This document shows, piece by piece, positions 15,685 through 24,330 of a DNA stretch of 38,098 nt (the first letter of the stretch is position 1; every line of letters begins with the position of its first letter). Made by a program: the position numbers and the translations under genes. The notes beneath the pieces are model-generated. The model did not search any database, was not told where the DNA came from, and saw nothing but the letters and a program-made list of their open reading frames with translations. This DNA is from Massilia sp. UBA2604 (GTDB taxonomy: Bacteria; Pseudomonadota; Gammaproteobacteria; Burkholderiales; Burkholderiaceae_D), in the NCBI GenBank assembly GCA_002339265.1, contig DDKG01000368.1, forward strand, positions 1 to 38,098. Reading direction: 5' to 3'.

Positions 15685-18600
15685 ATGAGTCACTTTCTGG
15701 ACCGCCTGAATTTTTTCGGCAAACCGAAGCAAACCTTCTCGAACGGCCATGGCGCCGTGGTCGAAGAAGACCGCACCTGGGAGAACGCCTATCGCCAGCG
15801 CTGGCAGCACGACAAGATCGTGCGCTCGACGCACGGCGTCAACTGCACCGGCTCGTGCAGCTGGAAGGTCTATGTCAAGAACGGCCTGATCACCTGGGAG
15901 ACCCAGCAGACCGACTACCCGCGCACCCGCCCCGACCTGCCCAACCACGAACCGCGCGGCTGCCCGCGCGGCGCGAGCTACTCGTGGTACGTCTACTCGG
16001 CCCAGCGCGTCAAGCATCCGATGGTGCGCGGCCGCCTGATGCAGATGTGGCGCGAAGCGCGCAAGACCATGGATCCGGTCCAGGCCTGGCAATGGGTCAG
16101 CCAGGATCCCGAGCGTGCGCGCAGCTATAAATCGATCCGCGGCCAGGGCGGATTCGTGCGCGCCAAGTGGGACGAGGTGAACGAGATCATCGCCGCCGCC
16201 AACGCCTACACCATCAAGGAATACGGCCCGGACCGCATCATCGGCTTCTCGCCGATTCCCGCCATGTCGATGGTGAGCTATGCCGCCGGCACCCGCTACC
16301 TGAGCCTGATCGGCGGCGTCGCGATGAGCTTCTATGACTGGTACTGCGACCTGCCGCCGGCCAGCCCGCAAGTCTGGGGCGAGCAGACCGACGTGCCGGA
16401 ATCGGCCGACTGGTACAACTCGACCTACCTGATGGTGTGGGGCTCGAACGTGCCGATGACCCGCACCCCGGACGCCCACTTCTATACCGAGGTGCGCTAC
16501 AAGGGCACCAAGACCGTGGCGGTATCGTCGGACTTCGGCGAGATGGCCAAGTTCGGCGACATCTGGCTGGCGCCGAAACAGGGCACCGACGCCGCGCTGG
16601 CGATGGCCATGGGCCACGTCATCATGAAGGAATACCACGCCACCGGTAAATCGCAGTATTTCAACGAGTACGCCAAGCAGTACACCGACTTCCCGATGCT
16701 GGTCCTGCTCAAGGAAAAGGACGGCCTTCTGGTGCCGGATTACTTCCTGCGCGCCTCGCACCTGGCCAACAACCTGGACGAGACCAATAATCCGGAGTGG
16801 AAAACCCTGGTGCTCGACCAGTCGACCGGCAAGATCGTCGCCCCGAGCGGCTCGATCGGTTTCCGCTGGGGCGAAACCGGCAAGTGGAACCTGGAGCAGA
16901 AGGACGGCAGCTCGCGCGCCGCCATCGATCCGCAGCTGTCGCTGCTGGACGCGCACGACGACATCGTCAGCGTCGGCTTCCCCTACTTCGGCGGCAAGGA
17001 TGCCGGCGACCTCCTCGAACGCAAGGTGCCGGTCAAGCGCGTCACCCTGGCCGACGGCACGCAAGCCCTGGTCACCACCGTGTTCGACCTGTCGATGGCC
17101 AACTACGGCGTCGACCGCGGCATCTGCCCGAATACCCCGAAGAGCTACGACGAAGACCTGCCCTATACCCCGGCTTGGCAGGTCAAGCATACCGGCGTCA
17201 AGGCTGCCGACGTGATCACCGTGGCGCGCGAGTTCGCCGACAACGCCGACCGCACCCGCGGCAAGTCGATGGTGATCGTGGGCGCCGCCCTGAACCACTG
17301 GTATCACATGGACATGACCTACCGCGGCATCATCAATATGCTGATGATGTGCGGTTGCATCGGCCAGAGCGGCGGCGGCTGGTCGCACTACGTGGGCCAG
17401 GAAAAGCTGCGTCCGCAGACCGGCTGGACCCCGCTCGCCTTCGCGCTGGACTGGAACCGCCCGTCGCGCCAGATGAACTCGACCTCGTTCTTCTATGCCC
17501 ACACCAGCCAGTGGCGCCACGAAAAGCTGCATACCTCCGAGATCCTGTGCCCGACCGCCGACGGCGAACGCGCCGAGATGTCCCTGCTCGACTATAACGC
17601 CAAGGCCGAACGCATGGGCTGGCTGCCTTCGGCGCCGCAGCTCGAGACCAATCCGCTCGACGTGGTACGCGCCGCGGAAGCAGAAGGCAAGGACCCTGCC
17701 GCCTACGCGGTCGAGCAGATCAAGGCCGGCAAGCTCAATCTGTCGTGCGACGACCCTGACAATCCCAAGAACTTCCCGCGCAATATGTTCGTCTGGCGCT
17801 CCAACATCCTGGGCAGCTCGGGCAAGGGCCACGAATACTTCCTGAAATACCTGCTCGGCACCCAGAACGCCTTGATGAGCGATGAAGACGATTGCGTCAA
17901 GCCGCGCGACGTCAAGGTGCGTCCCGCCGCCGAAGGCAAGCTCGATCTGCTGGTGGTGCTGGACTTCCGCATGTCCACCACCTGCCTGTACGGCGACATC
18001 GTGCTGCCCACCGCCACCTGGTACGAGAAGGATGACCTGAACACTTCGGACATGCACCCCTTCATCCACCCGCTGTCCGAAGCCGTGCAGCCGCTGTGGG
18101 AATCGAAGTCGGACTGGGAAATCTACAAGGGGTTGGCCGCCAAGTTCTCCGAGATCGGCGGCGCCCACCTGGGCACCCAGAAAGACCTGGTGCTCACCCC
18201 ACTGATGCACGACACCCCGGGCGAGCTGGGCCAGCCGTTCGATCCGAAGGACTGGCGCGCCGGCGAATGCGAGCCGATCCCGGGCAAGACCATGCCGAGC
18301 ATGACCGTGGTCGAGCGTAACTACGCCGACGTCTATAAAAAATTCACCTCGGTCGGTCCGCTGCTCGAGAAAGTGGGCAACGGCGGCAAGGGCATCGGCT
18401 GGAAGACCGGACACGAAGTCGACGTCCTGCGCGGCATCAACCGCACCGTGCTGGCCGACGGCGTCTCGAAGGGCCAGCCGCGGCTGGACACCGCCATCGA
18501 CGCCGCCGAGATGATCCTGTCGCTGGCGCCCGAGACCAATGGCCACGTGGCGGTGAAAGCCTGGGATGCGCTCTCGAAGATGACCGGGCGCGATCACACC

Positions 18601-19389
18601 CACCTGGCGACCCCGCGCGAGCATGACAGCATCCGCTTCCGCGACATCCAGGCGCAGCCGCGCAAGATCATCTCGTCGCCGACCTGGTCGGGCCTGGAAA
18701 GCGAAGAAGTCAGCTACAACGCCTGCTACACCAACGTCCATGAACTGATCCCATGGCGCACCCTCACCGGCCGCCAGCAGTTCTACCAGGACCACGCCTG
18801 GATGCGCGACTTCGGCGAGGGACTGTGCGTGTACAAGGCCGCGATCGACACCAAGACCACGGACGCGCTGCTGAACGCCCGCCCCAACGGCAACAAGGAG
18901 ATCGCGCTCAACTTCATCACGCCGCACCAGAAATGGGGCATCCACTCGACCTATTCGGACAATATGCGGATGCTGACCCTGTCGCGCGGCGGTCCCCACG
19001 TGTGGCTGTCGGAAGTCGACGCCAAGGCGGCCGGGATCGAGGACAACGACTGGATCGAGGTGTTCAACGTCAACGGCACGCTGACCGCACGCGCCGTCGT
19101 GAGCCAGCGCGTCCCCGAGGGCATGACCCTGATGTACCACGCCCAGGAAAAGATCGTGAATGTGCCGGGCGCCGAGATGTCGAAGAAACGCGGCGGCATC
19201 CACAACTCGGTGACCCGCGCCGTCACCAAGCCGACCCACATGATCGGCGGCTACGCCCAGCTGTCGTACGGCTTCAACTACTACGGCACGGTCGGCTCCA
19301 ACCGCGACGAATTCGTCCTGGTGCGCAAGATGCGCGACGTAGAGTGGATGGAAGGTGCGCTGGTGGAGTCAACCCCGGCGCACGCTTGA
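15685..19389 (+). CDS. narG: Respiratory nitrate reductase alpha subunit NarG
   Basis: This 1234-aa molybdoenzyme reduces nitrate to nitrite on the cytoplasmic side of the membrane. The FS0 iron-sulfur ligands are H50, C54, C58 and C93 (STHGVNCTGSCSWK; PRGCPRG), and the molybdenum ligand is D222 (DWYCDLPPASPQ). The cofactor-binding segments ADWYNSTYLMVWGSN and TRTPDAHFYTEVRYKGTKT are intact. The length is close to the E. coli subunit. The ATG at 15685 has TGGAGA just upstream; the frame is open to 15595, but that stretch is the control region. There is no twin-arginine leader, as expected for membrane-bound NarG. narH follows after 18 bp. Confidence 0.97.
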   Translation: MSHFLDRLNFFGKPKQTFSNGHGAVVEEDRTWENAYRQRWQHDKIVRSTHGVNCTGSCSWKVYVKNGLITWETQQTDYPRTRPDLPNHEPRGCPRGASYSWYVYSAQRVKHPMVRGRLMQMWREARKTMDPVQAWQWVSQDPERARSYKSIRGQGGFVRAKWDEVNEIIAAANAYTIKEYGPDRIIGFSPIPAMSMVSYAAGTRYLSLIGGVAMSFYDWYCDLPPASPQVWGEQTDVPESADWYNSTYLMVWGSNVPMTRTPDAHFYTEVRYKGTKTVAVSSDFGEMAKFGDIWLAPKQGTDAALAMAMGHVIMKEYHATGKSQYFNEYAKQYTDFPMLVLLKEKDGLLVPDYFLRASHLANNLDETNNPEWKTLVLDQSTGKIVAPSGSIGFRWGETGKWNLEQKDGSSRAAIDPQLSLLDAHDDIVSVGFPYFGGKDAGDLLERKVPVKRVTLADGTQALVTTVFDLSMANYGVDRGICPNTPKSYDEDLPYTPAWQVKHTGVKAADVITVAREFADNADRTRGKSMVIVGAALNHWYHMDMTYRGIINMLMMCGCIGQSGGGWSHYVGQEKLRPQTGWTPLAFALDWNRPSRQMNSTSFFYAHTSQWRHEKLHTSEILCPTADGERAEMSLLDYNAKAERMGWLPSAPQLETNPLDVVRAAEAEGKDPAAYAVEQIKAGKLNLSCDDPDNPKNFPRNMFVWRSNILGSSGKGHEYFLKYLLGTQNALMSDEDDCVKPRDVKVRPAAEGKLDLLVVLDFRMSTTCLYGDIVLPTATWYEKDDLNTSDMHPFIHPLSEAVQPLWESKSDWEIYKGLAAKFSEIGGAHLGTQKDLVLTPLMHDTPGELGQPFDPKDWRAGECEPIPGKTMPSMTVVERNYADVYKKFTSVGPLLEKVGNGGKGIGWKTGHEVDVLRGINRTVLADGVSKGQPRLDTAIDAAEMILSLAPETNGHVAVKAWDALSKMTGRDHTHLATPREHDSIRFRDIQAQPRKIISSPTWSGLESEEVSYNACYTNVHELIPWRTLTGRQQFYQDHAWMRDFGEGLCVYKAAIDTKTTDALLNARPNGNKEIALNFITPHQKWGIHSTYSDNMRMLTLSRGGPHVWLSEVDAKAAGIEDNDWIEVFNVNGTLTARAVVSQRVPEGMTLMYHAQEKIVNVPGAEMSKKRGGIHNSVTRAVTKPTHMIGGYAQLSYGFNYYGTVGSNRDEFVLVRKMRDVEWMEGALVESTPAHA

Positions 19390-19407
19390 GAACAACAGGA
19401 GTCGAAA

Positions 19408-20964
19408 ATGAAGATCAGAGCACAAATCGGGATGGTGCTGAACCTGGACAAATGCATCGGTTGCCACACCTGCTCGGTGACCTGCAAGAACGTCTGGACC
19501 AGCCGCGACGGCGTCGAATACGCCTGGTTCAACAACGTCGAGACCAAGCCGGGCATCGGCTATCCAAAGGAATGGGAAAACCAGGACAAGTGGAATGGCG
19601 GCTGGAGACGCAATGCGGCCGGGAAGATCGAGCCGCGCCAGGGCTCGCGCCTGAAAATCCTGGCCAATATCTTCGCCAATCCCAACCTGCCGGCGATCGA
19701 CGAGTACTACGAGCCGTTCACCTACGACTACGAGCGCCTGCAGAATGCGCCGCTGTCCGAAACCCCGCCCACCGCGCGTCCGGTGTCGGTCCTGACCGGC
19801 AAGAAGATGGACAAGATCGAGTGGGGCCCGAACTGGGAAGATGACCTGGGCGGCGAGTTCGCCAAGCGCAGCAAGGACAAATTGTTCGACAATGTGCAGA
19901 AAGAGATGTACTCGACCTTCGAGAACACCTTCATGATGTACCTGCCGCGCCTGTGCGAGCATTGCCTCAATCCGGCCTGCGTGGCCTCTTGCCCTTCGGG
20001 CTCGGTCTACAAGCGCGAAGACGACGGCATCGTGCTGATCGATCAGGACAAGTGCCGCGGCTGGCGCATGTGCATCTCGGGTTGCCCGTACAAGAAGATC
20101 TACTACAATTGGTCATCCGGCAAGGCCGAGAAGTGCACCTTCTGCTACCCGCGCATCGAGGCCGGCCAGCCGACCGTGTGCTCCGAGACCTGCGTGGGCC
20201 GCATCCGCTACCTGGGCGTGCTGCTGTACGACGCCGACAAGATCGAGGCCGCCGCCTCGGTGGCCGACGAACAGGACCTGTACGAGTCGCAGCTCGGCCT
20301 GTTCCTCGATCCGCACGACCCCGAGGTCATCGCCGAAGCCCGCCGCCAGGGCATTCCCGACGCATGGCTGGAATCGGCCAAGCGCTCGCCGGTGTACAAG
20401 ATGGCGGTCGAGTGGAAGATCGCCTTCCCGCTGCACCCCGAATACCGCACCCTGCCGATGGTGTGGTACATCCCGCCGCTGTCGCCGATCCAGGCTGCCG
20501 CCGAAAGCGGCAAGATGGGCATGAACGGCATCCTGCCCGACACCCGCAGCCTGCGCATCCCGGTGCGCTATCTCGCCAACCTGCTCACCGCCGGCAAGGA
20601 AGCGCCGATCGTCCACGCGCTGGACCGCATGCTGGCGATGCGCGCCTATATGCGCGCAAAAACTGTCGACGGACAACCGGACCTGAAGGTGCTGGGCCAG
20701 GTGGGCCTGTCCCAGGAGGTGGTGGAGGACATGTACCACATCATGGCGATCGCCAACTACGAAGACCGCTTCGTGATCCCGAGCAGCCACAAGGAGATGG
20801 CCGAGGACAGCTTCAACGACAAGGGTTCCTGCGGTTTCTCGTTCGGCAACGGCTGCTCGGACGGCGTCAGCGACGCCTCGCTGTTCGGCAAGAGGAAGCA
20901 GGGCTCGACCCACTTCGTCTCGATGCCGAAGTCGCGCAAGAAAAAAGAAACCGAGCAGGCTTGA
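19408..20964 (+). CDS. narH: Respiratory nitrate reductase beta subunit NarH
   Basis: This 518-aa iron-sulfur subunit passes electrons from NarI to NarG. All four cluster motifs are present: C16/C19/C22/C26; C183/C186/C191/C195; C216/W219/C222/C226; and C243/C246/C258/C262. Tryptophan at 219 in KCRGWRMC replaces a cysteine, giving the [3Fe-4S] centre characteristic of NarH. AGGAG precedes the ATG. The C-terminus is a charged SRKKKETEQA tail. narJ begins 9 bp downstream. Confidence 0.97.
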   Translation: MKIRAQIGMVLNLDKCIGCHTCSVTCKNVWTSRDGVEYAWFNNVETKPGIGYPKEWENQDKWNGGWRRNAAGKIEPRQGSRLKILANIFANPNLPAIDEYYEPFTYDYERLQNAPLSETPPTARPVSVLTGKKMDKIEWGPNWEDDLGGEFAKRSKDKLFDNVQKEMYSTFENTFMMYLPRLCEHCLNPACVASCPSGSVYKREDDGIVLIDQDKCRGWRMCISGCPYKKIYYNWSSGKAEKCTFCYPRIEAGQPTVCSETCVGRIRYLGVLLYDADKIEAAASVADEQDLYESQLGLFLDPHDPEVIAEARRQGIPDAWLESAKRSPVYKMAVEWKIAFPLHPEYRTLPMVWYIPPLSPIQAAAESGKMGMNGILPDTRSLRIPVRYLANLLTAGKEAPIVHALDRMLAMRAYMRAKTVDGQPDLKVLGQVGLSQEVVEDMYHIMAIANYEDRFVIPSSHKEMAEDSFNDKGSCGFSFGNGCSDGVSDASLFGKRKQGSTHFVSMPKSRKKKETEQA

Positions 20965-20973
20965 GGACTTATC

Positions 20974-21633
20974 ATGAAACACTACCGCATCCTTTCCGCC
21001 CTGCTGCTCTACCCGGAGCCGGAACTGCTCGCCGCCCTGCCCGAGATGGAGGCCGGGCTCGATGCCCGGCCCGGCATGCGCGCCGCCCTGCGTCCGCTGC
21101 TGACCCATCTCGCAGGCGAAGACCTGATCACCCTGCAGCAGTACTACGTGCAGACCTTCGACCGCACGCCCTCGCACTCGCTGCACCTGTTCGAGCACAT
21201 CCACGGCGAGTCGCGCGACCGCGGCCAGGCCATGGTCGACCTGATGGAAGAGTACAAGAAGCACGGCCTGCAAATGGAGGGCGACGAGCTGCCCGACTTC
21301 GTGCCGCTGTTCCTGGAATTCCTGTCCCAGCTCGACGGCGAGCTTGACGCGGGCCCGCTGCTGGGCGACGCCGTGCACGTGCTGGCGCATATCGGCAACA
21401 AGCTGGCCGCCAACGGCAACGTCTATGCTTGCGTGTTCGACGTGCTGGAGCAGCTCAGCCCCGTGCTGGCCGAGGAGCTCAGCGAGCCGCCGGTCAAGGA
21501 CATGGACGAGGCGCTCGAGACCTTCGGCCCCGGGGCCGACGGCGTCGAGCCGCTGCTCAAGCACGCCGCCGGCGGCGCGCAACCGATCAACTTCTATCCG
21601 CAGGGCGCCCACCGCGCCCCGGCATCCGCCTGA
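20974..21633 (+). CDS. narJ: Nitrate reductase assembly chaperone NarJ
   Basis: This 219-aa all-helical cytosolic protein belongs to the TorD/NarJ chaperone family. It holds apo-NarGH until the molybdenum cofactor and FS0 cluster are inserted, and is not part of the final enzyme. Family features seen are the start MKHYRILSALLLYPEPELL, the YVQTFDRTPSHSLHLFEHIHGESRDRGQAM segment (split here: 50-60 aa into the protein) and DELPDFVPLFLEFL. A GAGG site precedes the ATG, and narI follows after 14 bp. Confidence 0.94.
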   Translation: MKHYRILSALLLYPEPELLAALPEMEAGLDARPGMRAALRPLLTHLAGEDLITLQQYYVQTFDRTPSHSLHLFEHIHGESRDRGQAMVDLMEEYKKHGLQMEGDELPDFVPLFLEFLSQLDGELDAGPLLGDAVHVLAHIGNKLAANGNVYACVFDVLEQLSPVLAEELSEPPVKDMDEALETFGPGADGVEPLLKHAAGGAQPINFYPQGAHRAPASA

Positions 21634-21647
21634 ACAGGAGATCCATC

Positions 21648-22331
21648 ATGGACTACGTGAACCAATTCTTCTTCGGGATCTATCCCTACATCGCCCTGGC
21701 GATCTTCCTGCTCGGGAGCCTGATCCGCTTCGACCGCGAGCAATACAGCTGGAAGTCGGAATCGACCCAGGTGCTGCACCGCGGCAGCCTGCGCTGGGGC
21801 TCGGCGCTGTTCCACATCGGCGTCATCGGCCTGCTGTTCGGCCACGCCGTCGGCCTGCTCACCCCGGTCTGGGTCTGGGACAACATGGGCATCGCTCACA
21901 GCACCAAGCAGATCGTGGCCATGGCCGCGGGCGGCGTGATGGGCCTGATCTGCCTGGCCGGCATCACGATGCTGCTGGTGCGCCGCTTCACCTCCGATCG
22001 CCTGCGCCGCGTCACCACCTTCAAGGACAAGATCGTGCTGCTGTGGATCCTGGCCACCCTGCTGCTGGGCCTGGGCTCGATCTTCACTTCCTTCGACCAC
22101 CTCGACGGCGAGACCATGGTCAGCCTGATGCGCTGGGCCCAGCACATCGTGACCTTCCGTGGCGACGCCGCATCCTACGTGATCGAGGCGCCGGTGGTCT
22201 TCAAGCTGCACCTGTTCATGGGCATGTCGCTGTTCGTGATCTTCCCGTTCACCCGCCTGGTGCACGTGTGGAGCGGCTTCGGCGCCCTGGGCTACCTGGG
22301 CCGCGCCTTCCAGCTGGTCCGTTCGCGCTAA
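21648..22331 (+). CDS. narI: Respiratory nitrate reductase gamma subunit NarI (cytochrome b)
   Basis: This 227-aa cytochrome b has five membrane helices, oxidises quinol on the periplasmic side and anchors NarGH. The heme ligands are conserved: H56 and H66 (SALFHIGVIGLLFGHAVG), and H188 and H206 (FKLHLFMG; TRLVHVWS), almost the same numbering as in E. coli. The ATG at 21648 follows CAGGAG. The length is normal. The downstream ppiC gene starts within 8 bp. Confidence 0.96.
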   Translation: MDYVNQFFFGIYPYIALAIFLLGSLIRFDREQYSWKSESTQVLHRGSLRWGSALFHIGVIGLLFGHAVGLLTPVWVWDNMGIAHSTKQIVAMAAGGVMGLICLAGITMLLVRRFTSDRLRRVTTFKDKIVLLWILATLLLGLGSIFTSFDHLDGETMVSLMRWAQHIVTFRGDAASYVIEAPVVFKLHLFMGMSLFVIFPFTRLVHVWSGFGALGYLGRAFQLVRSR

Positions 22332-22338
22332 GGAGATC

Positions 22339-23094
22339 ATGATGGGACTGTCCGTCAACGGCGTCGACATCGACGATCACGTCATCGAACGCGAGCTGGC
22401 GCACCACCAGCATGCCGCCAATCCGCTCAAGCAGTCGGTGCACGAGGTGGTGCTCCGCACCCTGCTGTTGCAAGAGGCCGACCGGCTCGGCCTGTGCATG
22501 CTGGGCGAGGATGAAGACGCCTGCATCGAAGCGCTGCTGGCGAGCGAGGTGCGGGTGCCGCAGGCCGACGACGCAGCCTGCACCCGCTTCTACGCGGCCA
22601 ATCCGGCGCAATTCACCAACGGGGAGCTGGTCGAGGCGCGCCACATCCTGTTCCAGGTGACGCCGGATGCCCCGCTCGAGCTGCTGCGCGAGACCGCCGA
22701 CTCGGTGCTGGCGGCGCTCAAGGCGGGCCCGGAGCGCTTCGACGAGCTGGCGCGCCAGTACTCGAACTGCCCGTCCGGCGCCGTCGGCGGCAGCCTGGGC
22801 CAGCTGGCGCGCGGCCAGTGCGTGCCCGAGTTCGATGACGCCGTGTTCCGCCTGGAACCAGGGCAGCTGGCCGGGCGCCCGGTCGAGACCCGCTTCGGCC
22901 TTCACATCGTGCAGGTCCAGCGCCGGGTCGCGGGCCAGCTACTGCCGTTCGAAGCGGTGCGCGAGCGGATCGCCGAGTATCTGACCACGGCGGCCTGGCA
23001 GCGCGGCGTGCACCAATACCTGCAACTGCTGGTGGGCCGCGCCGACGTCAAGGGAGTCGAGCTGGAAGGCGCGGTGTCGCCGCTGGTGCAGTAG
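22339..23094 (+). CDS. Parvulin-type peptidyl-prolyl isomerase of the nar operon
   Basis: This 251-aa protein has an N-terminal helical (SurA/NifM-like) part and a parvulin domain (about 105-200): EARHILFQVTPDA, then FDELARQYSNCPSGAVGGSLGQLARGQ, then VETRFGLHIVQVQRR. There is no signal peptide, so it should act in the cytosol, unlike SurA or PrsA. As the last gene of the nar operon it may help fold NarG or NarH (inference from position; such genes are known at the end of nar operons in other proteobacteria). AAGGAG at 22330-22335 is only 3 nt from the ATG at 22339, so the next codon, ATG at 22342, may be the true start. Confidence 0.87.
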   Translation: MMGLSVNGVDIDDHVIERELAHHQHAANPLKQSVHEVVLRTLLLQEADRLGLCMLGEDEDACIEALLASEVRVPQADDAACTRFYAANPAQFTNGELVEARHILFQVTPDAPLELLRETADSVLAALKAGPERFDELARQYSNCPSGAVGGSLGQLARGQCVPEFDDAVFRLEPGQLAGRPVETRFGLHIVQVQRRVAGQLLPFEAVRERIAEYLTTAAWQRGVHQYLQLLVGRADVKGVELEGAVSPLVQ

Positions 23095-23105
23095 CGCCCA
23101 GCTTC

Positions 23106-23147
23106 TTGAACCGGTTCAAGGCGCCGCTCTCCATCAAAAGATATAGT
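23106..23147 (+). promoter_or_regulatory. TTGAA-N4-TTCAA class II promoter before yitT
   Basis: TTGAACCGGTTCAA (23106-23119) is a perfect 14-bp palindrome. After exactly 22 nt comes TATAGT (23142-23147). The centre falls at -41.5 from a start near 23154, as at FNR-dependent class II promoters. The half site keeps TTGA, but the fifth base is A, not the T of the FNR consensus. Confidence 0.7.
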
Positions 23148-23176
23148 CGCGGCACCAAAAATCCGCCTTCTCGCCC

Positions 23177-23800
23177 ATGCCGTCTTCCACGTCCGAACTT
23201 CCTGCCCCAGCCACCCATAGCATGCTGGACGACCTGCAGGCGCTGGTCGCCGGCGCCATGCTGGTCTCGCTGGGCATCGCCCTGATGGGCGCGGCCGGCC
23301 TGGTCACCGGCGGCGTCGCCGGCCTGTGCCTGCTGCTGCACTACGCCAGCGGCATCGGCTTCGGCCAGATCTTCTTCGTCCTCAGCCTGCCGTTCTACTT
23401 CTTTGCGCTGCGCCGCCTGGGGCCGGTCTTCACCTTCAAGACCCTCGGCGCGGTGCTGCTGTTTTCCCTGTGCGCCGAACATCTGCCGCGCTTCTTGCAA
23501 CTGGGCGATGTCCATCCGCTGTATGCGGCGCTGATGGGCGGCATCCTGGTGGGCGTCGGCCTGCTGATGCTGTTTCGCCACCGGGCCAGCCTGGGCGGCT
23601 TCAACATCCTGTGCGTCTATCTGCAGGAGCGCTTCGGCTGGCGCGCCGGCCTCGTGCAGCTGGGGCTCGACGCGCTGATCCTGCTGCTGTCGCTGGCGCT
23701 GGTCGAACCCCGGGCATGGTTGCTGTCGCTGCTCGGCACCGTGGTGCTGAACCTGACCCTGGCCGTCAATCACCGTCCGGGGCGCTACCTGGCGGGATGA
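23177..23800 (+). CDS. YitT-family membrane protein
   Basis: This 207-aa protein has about five to six hydrophobic helices and the YitT/DUF161 pattern: GAAGLVTGGVAGLCLLLHY near the start, then YAALMGGILVGVGLLMLFRHRASLGGFNIL. The family is widespread, sometimes linked to transport, but has no agreed function. No ribosome binding site is visible before the ATG at 23177; with a start site near 23154 the leader would be only about 23 nt. M16 (23222) is an alternative start. The promoter type places it with anaerobic genes. Confidence 0.8.
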   Translation: MPSSTSELPAPATHSMLDDLQALVAGAMLVSLGIALMGAAGLVTGGVAGLCLLLHYASGIGFGQIFFVLSLPFYFFALRRLGPVFTFKTLGAVLLFSLCAEHLPRFLQLGDVHPLYAALMGGILVGVGLLMLFRHRASLGGFNILCVYLQERFGWRAGLVQLGLDALILLLSLALVEPRAWLLSLLGTVVLNLTLAVNHRPGRYLAG

Positions 23801-23828
23801 GGCGCGCCAATCACCTTCTTCTTCAATC

Positions 23829-24233
23829 ATGGACATCACGAATTTTTCCGACTTCCTCGCCGCCGCCCGCACGCAAGACCAGCAGCAACGCCTCCTGTTC
23901 CTGTTCGCCGTGCGCGAACTGCCACCCAACCACACGCCCGGCCAGAAGAAACGCTTCGAGGCCGGGCAAGGCGGCGCGCTCACGCCGGTGATGTGCGTCG
24001 ACAAGGGCGTCGACGAGCTCCTTGACTTCGCCTCGCTGGCGCAAGAGTCGCGCCAGACCGGCCAGCCCTGGGACGTGGCGTTTGCCGCCGCCCTGGCCGG
24101 CCAGGACGGCGCCGCCCCCACGGCCGCGGACATCGAACGGGCGCTGCGCATGATGGTCGATGCCGTGCACCGCGGCGCCATCGAGCGCTTCATCGCCTTC
24201 GATCCGCAAGGCGAGGCGATGCGCTTCAAATGA
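23829..24233 (+). CDS. Conserved hypothetical protein, 134 aa
   Basis: This small soluble acidic protein (MDITNFSDFLAAARTQDQQQRLLFLFAVRELPP...) has no membrane segment or metal motif. Related betaproteobacterial proteins are, from memory, sometimes labelled 'ribonucleotide reductase subunit alpha', but nothing here resembles a reductase fold, so I regard that label as unsupported. The pattern of LLFLFA, then GGALTPVMCVDKGVDEL, then a helical C-terminus ending in FIAFDPQGEAMRFK looks like a folded alpha/beta domain. It lies 28 bp after yitT and probably shares its promoter. No clear ribosome binding site is present. Confidence 0.7.
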   Translation: MDITNFSDFLAAARTQDQQQRLLFLFAVRELPPNHTPGQKKRFEAGQGGALTPVMCVDKGVDELLDFASLAQESRQTGQPWDVAFAAALAGQDGAAPTAADIERALRMMVDAVHRGAIERFIAFDPQGEAMRFK

Positions 24234-24258
24234 GGCAAGGCCCTCCGCGGGCGCTTCC

Positions 24259-24300
24259 TTGAACCAGTTCAATGCGCCCGGAAGCGCGGGTGGCTACAGT
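24259..24300 (+). promoter_or_regulatory. TTGAA-N4-TTCAA class II promoter before ubiUVT
   Basis: TTGAACCAGTTCAA (24259-24272) has one base off perfect symmetry at the centre. TACAGT (24295-24300) follows after exactly 22 nt. The predicted start is near 24307, giving a 24-nt leader to the ubiU ATG. Confidence 0.72.
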
Positions 24301-24330
24301 CACGGCACGCTACACCACCTCGCATCGTTC

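Noticed and set aside
15646..19239. 1197-codon open frame on the minus strand across narG
   Set aside because: It is the mirror of narG in GC-rich DNA: the composition is low-complexity His/Gly/Arg/Val, and narG on the other strand has all catalytic motifs.
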